NCBI GenBank assembly: GCA_033816765.1
Contig: CM066293.1
Coordinates: 3,224,001 to 3,288,000, forward strand
DNA length: 64,000 nt
Direction of reading: 5' to 3'
Origin: Nothopassalora personata
Taxonomy: Eukaryota; Ascomycota; Dothideomycetes; Mycosphaerellales; Mycosphaerellaceae
In this document: positions 21,627-29,891 of the stretch, one piece after another
Position numbering within the stretch: position 1 is the first letter of the stretch
How the letters are laid out: each line of letters begins with the position of its first letter
The notes under the pieces: generated by a model
What the model was told of the DNA's origin: nothing
Database searches by the model: none
Seen by the model: only the letters and a program-made list of their open reading frames with translations
Made by a program: the position numbers and the translations under genes

Positions 21627-24600
21627 TCATTTGCTTCTCCTTGACGCCTCATAGCCGGCTACCATGCGATCCGCATTCGCGAGGCCCTCCGCCGGTTCCC
21701 AGCTGTTGTACTCCTCTGGCCAGTCCTTCCACTGGACTAGATACTGCAGCTTGCCCTTGCGCTTACGCCTATCCAGCACTGCCTCTACCTCATACTCTCC
21801 GTCCTCATTAGCTAGAGGGGGTACGGGTCCATCCTCATCGCTACCGATATACGGCTCGAGGAGAGAGACATGGAAGACGTTGTGGAGCCTTGAGTCGGCT
21901 GGTAGCGCTAGGCGGTACGCCTGCGAACCGACAGCGTCCGTAATGCGGTATGGGCCGATGAACTTCGGACCCATCTTCTTCTTTGGCACTGCCAACTTGA
22001 GGTTCTTCGTTGACAACAGGACTAAGTCACCTACGCGGTAGGTCTTGGCTTGGTGGGTCTTGTTGTAGTAGCGAGCCTGGCTTTCTGCTGCAGCCTTCCA
22101 TCGCTCCTCGAGTGTAGCGCGTAGTTTTCGCATGCGACTCGCAGCTGTTACCGCTGCTGGTACTTCCCCCCCCTGGGTCTCGTCTCGAGATCCAGTTGGT
22201 GCAGGGGCAATCTCAGGTCGCCAACCGTGCGCTATTTCGAACGGACTCATCCGCAGTGTTGGGTGGATGCTGTTATTAGCTGCGAATTCAGCAACTGCAA
22301 GCCACTCAGCCCACTCAGTTTGATTGTCACTGCAGTAACAACGAAGGTATTGTTCGAGGGTTTGGTTTGCCCTCTCAGTTTGGCCGTCAGTCTGAGGGTG
22401 AAAGGCCGTGGATAGCTTGCGCTTCACACGCGCCTCGAAGCAGAAGTCACTCCAAAACTGACTAGTGAAGACCGGACCTCGGTCGCTCACTATGCCTGAC
22501 GGGACACCATAGTGTCGCACGACTTCGTCTCGCAGGAGCCTCGCAAGCTCCACGGCTGTGCAAGTCTTCGTCGTCGGGATGTACAAGCTCATTTTTGAGT
22601 AGCGATCGACTATCACTAGGATCGCATCATACATGCAACCGGCTCGCGTGCTTGGAGGTAGGTCCGTAATGAAATCCATGGTGATTTCCTGCCACGGTCG
22701 CTCCGGTCTAGGAAGCGGTTGCAGCTCGCCGTAGGGTCGATGGCGCCTCGCCTTCGAACCCTGGCAGGTTCTGCAGGCTTGGACGTATTGTTTCACGTCC
22801 GTGCTAAGTGAGTCCCACCAATAATTACGTCGCAACAGCTCTTCAGTCTTGGTCCTTCCAAAGTGACCCGCGAGGACGTCGTCGTGGTGCATGCGAATCA
22901 GATGCGACCTGATTGCGTGATCCCTGGGTACCACGATCGCGTCTCCGCAGTACACAAGGTCATCCTTCACATGCCATCCCTTGGCGTCCCTCGCGCTTGG
23001 CGCCTGCGCCAAGCATGCGACACACTGGTCGTCTTGCTGCTGCGCGATCTTCATCAAGAGTGGGATCAACTCACCCGTCGAGCTGTAAGCTTGACCCTGT
23101 ATCACTGCAGCGCACACTGCTGCTGGTAAAGACGGCTTGTCTTGATGGGGAAGGTCACCTCTCCGCATTGCCATCGCCGCGCCTATGTCGCCCTGCATCG
23201 CCTCGCAGGTGGCAAGCACGCGCTTCACCGTCGGCTCGCTTGTCCCTTCCAGAGACTCCTTCCAGAAAGACAGCTTACTTTGCAAGGTAGGCAGCAAGTT
23301 CGAAGTTTGTTGCGTTATGGCTGCGTAGTCACTGCGTCTCGAAGGCGCGTCGGCTGGGTTAGTCTTACCCGGCCGATGCTCCACTACAAAATCAAAAGAC
23401 TGCAGGAACGTAGCCCATCGAGCTTGCCGCCCATTCAGCTGCTTTACTGTCATGAAGCCCTGTAGGTTAGCGTGGTCGACTAGCACTCGCACCGCATGCG
23501 TAGCGCCCTCCAAGTATGGCCTCCAATGCTTGAAAGCCTCAACCACTGCAAGTAGCTCCTGATCGTGCGTCTCGTAGTTGCACTCAGCTGGTATCATCTT
23601 GCGTGAATAGAACGCGATGGGATGCCACTCAGCACCAAACAATTGGGATATGATACCTGCGATCGCGAAACCTGAGGCATCCGTCTCGACTCGCGTGCGC
23701 AGCGCGGGATCGAAGTGCCTAAGTATTGGTGCACCTAAGAATCCGGCCTTAAGCTGTCGAAACGCCTGCTCTTCGCTTAAGGTCCACGTGAGAGGGCCGT
23801 GCTTCTTGCCGTCCTTGGATCCCTTTAGCAGGTCCGTTAGGGGCTTGCAGACCCTTGAGTATCCTTCTATAAAACGCCGGTAGAAGTTGCAAAACCCAAG
23901 GAAGGACTGGACCTCATGAAAGGTCGTAGGTGTAGGCCATTCCTCGATAGCGGCTACCCTGCTCCTGTCCATCGACACGCCTGCGGCGCTCACGACAAAC
24001 CCAAGGAACTCTGCACTCTCCTGGAAGAAGTGACACTTCTTAGGGTTTGCGAACAGGGCAAACTTTCGTAGCCTCTCCAGCACCGCGCGTACGGCTCGCA
24101 CGTGTGCCTCACGCGTCTCGCTGTAGATGAGGATATCATCTAGGTAGACCACGCAAATGTCATTAACTAAGCCGGTCAGCGCCTTGTTGATATACCCTTG
24201 AAAGGTTGCCGGTGCGTTGGTTAACCCGAACGGCATCACCAGGTACTCGTAGTGTCCGTATCGCGTGCGAAACGCAGTCTTCCACTCATCGCCTCGCTTA
24301 ATAGGGATACGATGGTAGGCGTCCTTCAAATCGATTGTAGTGAAGAACCTGGAACCTGATAGCCTATCTAGCGTCTCGCTGATTAGGGGCAGGGGGTATC
24401 GGTTCTTCACTGTAATCTCATTCAGGCCTCTGTAATCAACACAGAGCCTAAGAGTGCCATTCTTCTTTGGCACGAACAGGATAGGCGCACCCGCCTCGCT
24501 TGCGGACCGCCTAATCCACCCCTTCTCCATTGCTTGCGCAAGGTACTCCTTCAAGGCCTCCAACTCAGTTAAGGACTGGTGGTACAGCGGCTTGAAAGGG

Positions 24601-25400
24601 GGTTTCTTTCCTTCAACGAGATCAATCGCATGCTCAACCCCGTCGGGCATCTTGCGCTTCGCCTGCTCATTAGGTGCGTATACATCTCGGAAGTCTGCAA
24701 ATTCTTCAGGCCACGAGGGGCCCTCTCCTTTAGGTACTGCTGCAGCAATAGCCCGAACACTCATCGCATAAACCTGCTTTGAGCTCTCGAGATCCTCAAG
24801 GAACTCGCGTGCGTCACGCTGCTGAACCGCAGGCGTCTCTGCACCGTAGTACCACTGGTCATCCTTATCGGCCTTCACTATCCGATTACGATGCCGCCAG
24901 GGTCTACCCAAAATCACTGATGGCCTACCCATAGGCACCGCGTAGCAGATGGCGTCACTCACGCGCTCTACTCCCGCGTCATCAGCGAGTCGCAGCCGAA
25001 CCGCAAAGGCGCCGTAGCAATACCCTGGGTCATGCGCATACGACTCTAACTTCGGCAGCCTTGCCCCATCAATGGGTTGCATTTGATGTCGGAGTACATA
25101 CTCATACGACACTAGGCTGAGATCCGCACAGTCATCCAGGAGAAACGTGGCCTCGCGAAAGCCCTCACGAGTCTCGACTGCGCCTCGCAAGTGACGCGCT
25201 GGACACGCATCCACTCGCCTCAAGGGGTCGACTTCAGGAAAACTCGGACTCAGGAGCGACCCACTTCTGGTCCTCTGCCTTTTCCCTGGTCGCTGCGATG
25301 GACACACATCCACTCGCCTCAAGGGGTCGACTTCAGGAAAACTCGGACTCAGGAGCGACCCACTTCTGGTCCTCTGCCTTTTCCCTGGTCGCTGCCCTTC
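21627..25400 (-). CDS. Element A Pol: PR, RT, RNase H, IN, chromodomain
   Basis: The frame is open from 25400, after a TGA at 25403-25401, and has no early ATG, as expected for -1 frameshift expression from gag. Counting from the Leu codon at 25322 (1231 residues): protease site LLDDCADL near 63, where the usual DSG/DTG is DDC. RT has YLDD at 393-396, RNase H TDAS near 548. Integrase has HHCC (H820, C850, C853) and DDE residues D883, D947 and E983. A GPY/F-like module precedes the chromodomain at about 1175-1225 (LQYLVQWKDWPEEYNSWEP). Domain order is that of chromoviruses, whose chromodomain directs integration to heterochromatin. No internal stops. Confidence 0.95.
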   Translation of the reverse strand, partial: EGQRPGKRQRTRSGSLLSPSFPEVDPLRRVDVCPSQRPGKRQRTRSGSLLSPSFPEVDPLRRVDACPARHLRGAVETREGFREATFLLDDCADLSLVSYEYVLRHQMQPIDGARLPKLESYAHDPGYCYGAFAVRLRLADDAGVERVSDAICYAVPMGRPSVILGRPWRHRNRIVKADKDDQWYYGAETPAVQQRDAREFLEDLESSKQVYAMSVRAIAAAVPKGEGPSWPEEFADFRDVYAPNEQAKRKMPDGVEHAIDLVEGKKPPFKPLYHQSLTELEALKEYLAQAMEKGWIRRSASEAGAPILFVPKKNGTLRLCVDYRGLNEITVKNRYPLPLISETLDRLSGSRFFTTIDLKDAYHRIPIKRGDEWKTAFRTRYGHYEYLVMPFGLTNAPATFQGYINKALTGLVNDICVVYLDDILIYSETREAHVRAVRAVLERLRKFALFANPKKCHFFQESAEFLGFVVSAAGVSMDRSRVAAIEEWPTPTTFHEVQSFLGFCNFYRRFIEGYSRVCKPLTDLLKGSKDGKKHGPLTWTLSEEQAFRQLKAGFLGAPILRHFDPALRTRVETDASGFAIAGIISQLFGAEWHPIAFYSRKMIPAECNYETHDQELLAVVEAFKHWRPYLEGATHAVRVLVDHANLQGFMTVKQLNGRQARWATFLQSFDFVVEHRPGKTNPADAPSRRSDYAAITQQTSNLLPTLQSKLSFWKESLEGTSEPTVKRVLATCEAMQGDIGAAMAMRRGDLPHQDKPSLPAAVCAAVIQGQAYSSTGELIPLLMKIAQQQDDQCVACLAQAPSARDAKGWHVKDDLVYCGDAIVVPRDHAIRSHLIRMHHDDVLAGHFGRTKTEELLRRNYWWDSLSTDVKQYVQACRTCQGSKARRHRPYGELQPLPRPERPWQEITMDFITDLPPSTRAGCMYDAILVIVDRYSKMSLYIPTTKTCTAVELARLLRDEVVRHYGVPSGIVSDRGPVFTSQFWSDFCFEARVKRKLSTAFHPQTDGQTERANQTLEQYLRCYCSDNQTEWAEWLAVAEFAANNSIHPTLRMSPFEIAHGWRPEIAPAPTGSRDETQGGEVPAAVTAASRMRKLRATLEERWKAAAESQARYYNKTHQAKTYRVGDLVLLSTKNLKLAVPKKKMGPKFIGPYRITDAVGSQAYRLALPADSRLHNVFHVSLLEPYIGSDEDGPVPPLANEDGEYEVEAVLDRRKRKGKLQYLVQWKDWPEEYNSWEPAEGLANADRMVAGYEASRRSK
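25201..25395. repeat. 99-bp direct duplication at the gag-pol junction of A
   Basis: 25201-25296 and 25300-25395 match at all but one base (cacgcat versus cacacat). The period is 99 bp, 33 codons, so pol stays in frame. The unit contains the slippery heptamer. A' has only one copy at the matching place (about 37.6-37.7 kb), so the duplication is recent in this lineage. Confidence 0.93.
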
Positions 25401-25567
25401 TCAGTCAGAGCCTTCGCAGCGTCTACCCTGCGAACCGCTTGCGCGCCACGGTCCTTCCACAGGTGCCTGTTCGGGCAATCCGTCTTAATGTGACCCTTCT
25501 TATGGCATCCATAGCACTCCGCTTTGGTCCTATCAAAGGTCACAGACGATCCGCCGGCGTCCCGCTG
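25349..25567 (-). CDS. Element A Gag C-terminal part with CCHC zinc knuckle, after an in-frame stop
   Basis: Same frame as gag and directly after its TAA. Contains CYGCHKKGHIKTDC (C-x2-C-x4-H-x4-C), the nucleic-acid-binding knuckle of Gag, then a basic tail to TGA 25351-25349. It is probably the natural C-terminus of Gag, now separated by a nonsense change or reached by readthrough. Confidence 0.8.
   Translation of the reverse strand, partial: QRDAGGSSVTFDRTKAECYGCHKKGHIKTDCPNRHLWKDRGAQAVRRVDAAKALTEKGSDQGKGRGPEVGRS
25379..25385 (-). promoter_or_regulatory. Predicted -1 ribosomal frameshift site GGGAAAA (element A)
   Basis: Read on the minus strand as G GGA AAA in the gag frame, within the 52-nt overlap between the start of the open pol frame (25400) and the gag-frame stop TGA (25351-25349). 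It fits X XXY YYZ, and a -1 slip enters the pol frame exactly. Confidence 0.7.
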
Positions 25568-26533
25568 TTAACTCGCACCCGGGTCGCGCGACGCCTGACT
25601 ATGCTTCTGCTGCTTCGAGCCACGATCGCTTCGCCCTTGGTCGCCCTCAGTCTCTCGCCTGCGGCGACCATGCTGCCCGCGGTCGTGCCCTCCGCTGCCA
25701 CGCTCCGTGCTTTCAATGCGCGAAGCCAGGATCACCAGTTCCTCTCTGGTTGTTGGGATGTCATGAAACTTGACGATTGCGGACCGCAGGCCAGGCGCAA
25801 GCTTAGCGAGCATATGTCGCACGCGTTGCGCCTCCGTATAGTCCCCCAACTGATCCTCCATGACATCCAGCTCAGTCGCAAACTGACGCACTGTCTGGTT
25901 GTCCTTCTGTTTCACCGCCTCATACTCCAACATCACGTTGAGCACGCGGTTCACAGGATCACCGCATGCGTCTCGACAGAACTCCTCAAAGTCCTGGTAT
26001 GTATACCCTTTAAGGTCAAGGACGCTATGGTTGGCGTACCATCGCTCACTTGCCTCTCCGCTTAGGTACATAACCCCATACAGGACCTTTGACTCGTTCG
26101 TCGCATACGTGCCGCCTGAGAGGGCAAAGACAAGAGAGAGCTCCCTTAGGAATACCCGTGCTTTCTTGATCGAGTCCCCTCTAAAAGGCGTAGGTTCTTT
26201 GAGACGCAAACGTGTCGCATGCGATGCGACCGCGCCTCGAGCTGCGATATCATCGTCAGTTACTACAGATGGAGGAGGGGGAGGGGGAGTAGGGGATAGT
26301 TCTCCGCCGGATTCGCCCTGAGGGTCCGCCGGCGGCACGCTTGCGTCCCGCAAGATCTCCAACTGTTCAATCTCCCTCTGTATCTCCTTCTCCTCAACCT
26401 CTGCCCGAAGGGCATCCCTCCTTGCGACTAAGGCTGCACGCCTCGCTTGTTGCTGGGCCCTAGGGCTCAGGGGAGCCGCAAGCGTAGCGCTGCTGTCGTC
26501 GCGTTCGGACTCCATGGCGTGTATGGATTGCAA
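25568..26533 (-). CDS. Element A Gag (capsid part)
   Basis: 321 codons from ATG 26533; a second ATG at codon 7 (MESERDD) is also possible. A coiled-coil-like, charged stretch covers about 25-65, then a Pro run and a capsid (retrotrans_gag-like) region about 115-275 (FLRELSLVFALSGG, ERWYANHS, VRQFATELDVME). It stops at TAA 25570-25568 before the zinc knuckle. In A' the matching codons are TAG TAG, consistent with an ancestral Gln pair, so the TAA looks like a CpA-to-TpA change. Confidence 0.88.
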   Translation of the reverse strand: MQSIHAMESERDDSSATLAAPLSPRAQQQARRAALVARRDALRAEVEEKEIQREIEQLEILRDASVPPADPQGESGGELSPTPPPPPPSVVTDDDIAARGAVASHATRLRLKEPTPFRGDSIKKARVFLRELSLVFALSGGTYATNESKVLYGVMYLSGEASERWYANHSVLDLKGYTYQDFEEFCRDACGDPVNRVLNVMLEYEAVKQKDNQTVRQFATELDVMEDQLGDYTEAQRVRHMLAKLAPGLRSAIVKFHDIPTTREELVILASRIESTERGSGGHDRGQHGRRRRETEGDQGRSDRGSKQQKHSQASRDPGAS

Positions 26534-26540
26534 CGAAGAG

Positions 26541-26549
26541 AAGAATTAG
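26541..26549 (-). other. Element A predicted self-priming primer-binding site
   Basis: Plus-strand AAGAATTAG, three bases inside the 5' LTR, is complementary to CTAATTCTT at 26609-26617 in the LTR. In A' both partners differ but still pair. Confidence 0.7.
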
Positions 26550-26552
26550 AAC

Positions 26553-26749
26553 TGTTAAGGGGATGTCGCAATGTATAGCACGCCCACGACCTGCCAGTCG
26601 TAGATGAACTAATTCTTGCCTTTTGTTCAAGACGCATCGCGCGTCGCAAGGTGTACTCATGCGTGTCACGTGCGGCTTGGCAGCCGGTCGCGACCGCATG
26701 TCACATGCAAGGCCACATGTAGGGGTTAGCCACTGGGCTGCCCCTTACA
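26553..26749 (-). repeat. Element A 5' LTR (right copy)
   Basis: 197 bp. E-box CACGTG at 26667-26672 lies about 50 bp upstream, in element sense, of the predicted transcript start at 26617. Confidence 0.95.
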
Positions 26750-28813
26750 CTAACCTTAGGTTCTTCGTAGATAATAAGACTATATCGCCTACGCGATAGC
26801 TCTTAGACTTATAAGTCTTATTATAGTAGCGAGTCTAATCGGCTACTACGATTTCCTAACGCTTCGTAAGCGTAGCGCGCATCTCTCGTATACGGTTAAC
26901 TAAGTCTACCGCTACTAGTACCTCCCCTTCCCGGATCTCGCCTCGAGATCCTATAGGTATTAGGGTAATCTTAGGTCTCTAACTATATGCTATTTCGAAT
27001 AGGCTTATACGTAGCGTAGGGTAGACGCTATTATTACATACGAATTTAGTAATAGCTAGCTACTTAGCCTACTCTATCTAGTTCTCGCTATAGTAGTAAC
27101 GAAGGTACTATTCTAAGGTTTAGTTTACCCTCTTAGTCTAGCCGTTAGTCTAAGGGTAGAAAGCTATAGATAGCTTACGCTTTACCTACGCCTCGAAGTA
27201 GAAGTTACTCTAGAACTTACTCGTAAACACTAACCCGCGGTTACTTACTATACCCGCTAGTATACTATAATACCGTACGACTTCGTCTCGTAAGATCCTC
27301 GTAAGCTCCGCCGCTATATATGTCTTAGTCGTAGGAGTGTATAAGTTCATTTTAGAGTAGCGGTCGACGATTACTAGGATCGTATTATAAACGCATTCTC
27401 CTCGCTTACTTAGCGGTAGGTCCGTAATGAAATCTATAGTAATTTCCTACTATGGACCGTCTAGCCTAGGTAGTAGCTATAGCTCGCCGTAGGGTCGATA
27501 GCGCCTCGCCTTCGAGGTCTAATAAGCCCTAGAGTTTCTAATATATTTCCTTACATCCTTACTTAGTAATTCCTACTAGTAATAACGTCGTAGTAGTTCT
27601 TTAGTCTTTACCTTACTAAAGTGCCCTACTAGTAGGTCGTTATAATGCATATAGAGTAGCTATACTCTTACTACATAGTCTTCGGGTACTATAATCGCGT
27701 TCCCGCAATAGACTAACCCGTCTTTTATATACTAGTCCTTAGCGTCCCCTTCGCTAGGCGCCTACGATAAGTATACGACGTACCTATCGTCTCTCCCCTA
27801 TACGATTTTTATTAGTAGTATAAGTAGTCTACCTAGGCCGCCCTACATTATTATAGCGTACACTCTTACTAGTAGCGATCGGGTTCCCTACGGCTCGTAG
27901 GCTACTACTACTATTATCGTCGCCTTATCCTATATCTTCTCGTAGGTAGCGGTTACGCGCCTTACTATAGGCTCGTCCTCTCTTAATAGGGATTCCTTCT
28001 AGAAAGATAGCTTACTTTATAGCGTAGGAAGCAAGTTCGACGTCTACTACGCTACGCGTACGTAGTTACTACGTCGCGATAGCGTATCGGCTAGGTTACT
28101 CTTCCCCGACCTATGCTCTACTACGAAGTCGAAAGATTATAGAAACGTCGCCTATCGAGCTTACCTCCCGTTTAGCTACTTTACTATTATAAATCCCTAT
28201 AGGTTCGTATAGTCGACTAGTACCTAAACCGCATACGATGCGCCTTCGAGGTACGGTCGCTAATACTTAAATGCCTCTACTACTGCTAGTAGCTCTTAGT
28301 TATAGGTCTTATAATTACACTCGGTAGGTATTATCTTACGAGAATAGAAGGCAATTAGATGCTACTTAGTCCTAAATAGCTAAGAGATAATGTCTATAAT
28401 TGTAAAACCTAAGGCATCCGTCTTAACCCTCGTACGTAACGAAGGATCGAAGTGCCTTAGGATAGGTACTCCGAGGAACCTAGCTTTTAGCCGTTAGAAC
28501 GCTTACTCCTCGTAAGCGGACTACATAAGAGGCCCTTACTTCTTACTATTCTTACATCCCTTTAGTAGGTCTATTAATAGCTTCGTAATTCTCGAGTACC
28601 CTTCGATAAAGCGCCTATAGAAGTTATAGAATCCTAGGAAGGATTAAACCTTATAAAAACTCGTAGGCGTAGGCTATTCCTCGATTACGGCTACCCTACT
28701 CCTATCTATCGATACGCCTACAACGCTTACGATAAATCCTAGGAACTCGGCATTCTCCTAGAAGAAGCTATACTTCTTTAGGTTCGTAAATAGGGCGAAC
28801 TTTTGTAGCCTCT

Positions 28814-29236
28814 TATTATTATCTCGTTTTAGGGCTAGTCTTAAAAGAGAGATAAGTTAAGTCACGTAGCGGTATTCTTTAGAGAGGCTAAAGTAAGCTA
28901 AGCGAAGATAAATGATAGGAATAAGAGTTATTATATTCCAATTAGTGAGATAGTAATATAAGTTAAACGCATTAGAACTATAAGGGTTTCTAGCGTTCCT
29001 AAATATAAAGGAAATTATTATTAATCTACTCCGATCTGTCAATCTACTTTATAGATTATATAGAGCAATAGATTAATTACTATCGTGCTCTATTCTAATC
29101 TATTAATCTATCTTATAGGTCTCGTAGAGTAATAGATTATTCTATAGTAGCTATGCCTTTCTAGCTATAGTAGCGCCTACTTAACTGTAGAGGCTCTAAT
29201 TAGTCGCTAAGTATTAGCTTAATCTAACCCGTAACA
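28814..29236 (-). repeat. Element C 3' LTR (left copy)
   Basis: 423 bp, nearly identical to 36065-36484. A 60-codon minus-strand ORF in both copies is plain LTR sequence. Confidence 0.92.
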
Positions 29237-29330
29237 CTATCCCCCTCTTAGTTTAGCTCGCCTCGAGCTTAGGTTATAGTCCTGCCGCCTTGTCCCTTCG
29301 TTTGGTATTCTCGTTTATGTCTTTCTTAAC

Positions 29331-29891
29331 ATACTAAAAGCTCCTTCTTCCTCGAGTACCTCTCGTCGTCTTAAGTTAGCCGAAACTATCGACAATTTCG
29401 GAGAAATAATAGTACGGTCCTATTCTAATTGTCGGGCGCATTTGCGGGTGTATAAGGTGCACGTGTTATTAGGGCGGTGTAATAAGTGTATTCGTCGAAA
29501 CATCCGTTATAATGTAAAGGTGTCGCGTTCCGAGTCTAATCGCCTTATTAGTAAAAAGAAGAAACTGTAGCGGTAGATAAAGGAAGCCCGCGAGGCTTAA
29601 GAGCGTACTCGCGAGGCCCTTAATACTACGTATACGAAGGAAGAACGGTTACGTAGGTAGATAGAGCTCGTAGATTAGAGAGCTAACGAGGCTATTACCG
29701 TAGAGTCGGCGGACCTGTTAGAGCTAGAGTAGGAGGAGTTAGCGGACTTCCACCTAGCTCCTAATACTTAGAATCTTCTTATCGACTAAGGTTATAATGT
29801 CTCCTCCGATTTCTAGTTGTATAGTTCTCCTTCTCTTCGAGGTTCTTCCGGCGCTAGAAATACTCTATTAGAAGTAGCCGGCAGTTCTTAA
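29331..29891 (+). pseudogene. Element C antisense cargo: Zn2Cys6-like coiled-coil protein, RIP-mutated
   Basis: Plus-strand frame of 187 codons from 29331 (ATA, probably ATG before RIP) to TAA 29889-29891, with RIP-type internal stops and no frameshift. The core reads SYSNCRAHLRVYKVHV then GRCNKCIRRNIRYNV. Three Cys remain and three are TAT, giving C-x2-C-x6-C-x8-C-x2-C-x6-C, the Zn(II)2Cys6 spacing. A Lys/Glu/Arg-rich helical region follows (KKKKL.R.IKEAREA, KEERLRR.IELVD). Length, layout, position and antisense orientation match the gene in D. Confidence 0.78.

Larger units (their letters stand above)
20290..26749 (-). mobile_element. Element A: young Ty3 chromovirus with intact antisense gene
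   Basis: Identical 197-bp LTRs (20290-20486 and 26553-26749), TGTTAAGG...CCTTACA, enclose, in element (minus) order, gag, a gag-frame zinc knuckle, a -1 shifted pol with PR-RT-RH-IN-chromodomain, a plus-strand spliced gene and a polypurine tract. CA/TG are abundant, so no RIP. Identical LTRs suggest recent insertion. There is no target-site duplication: the left flank ends atccc, the right starts ctaac. The right flank is pol of the older copy A', while the left flank is an unrelated element. Defects that may make this copy non-autonomous: a TAA within gag and DDC in place of DSG/DTG in the protease. Confidence 0.95.

Noticed and set aside
28857..29042. Small conserved minus-strand protein, also at 36108-36290
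   Set aside because: Both lie at the same position in the two LTRs of element C. The similarity is that of the LTR, not of a gene.
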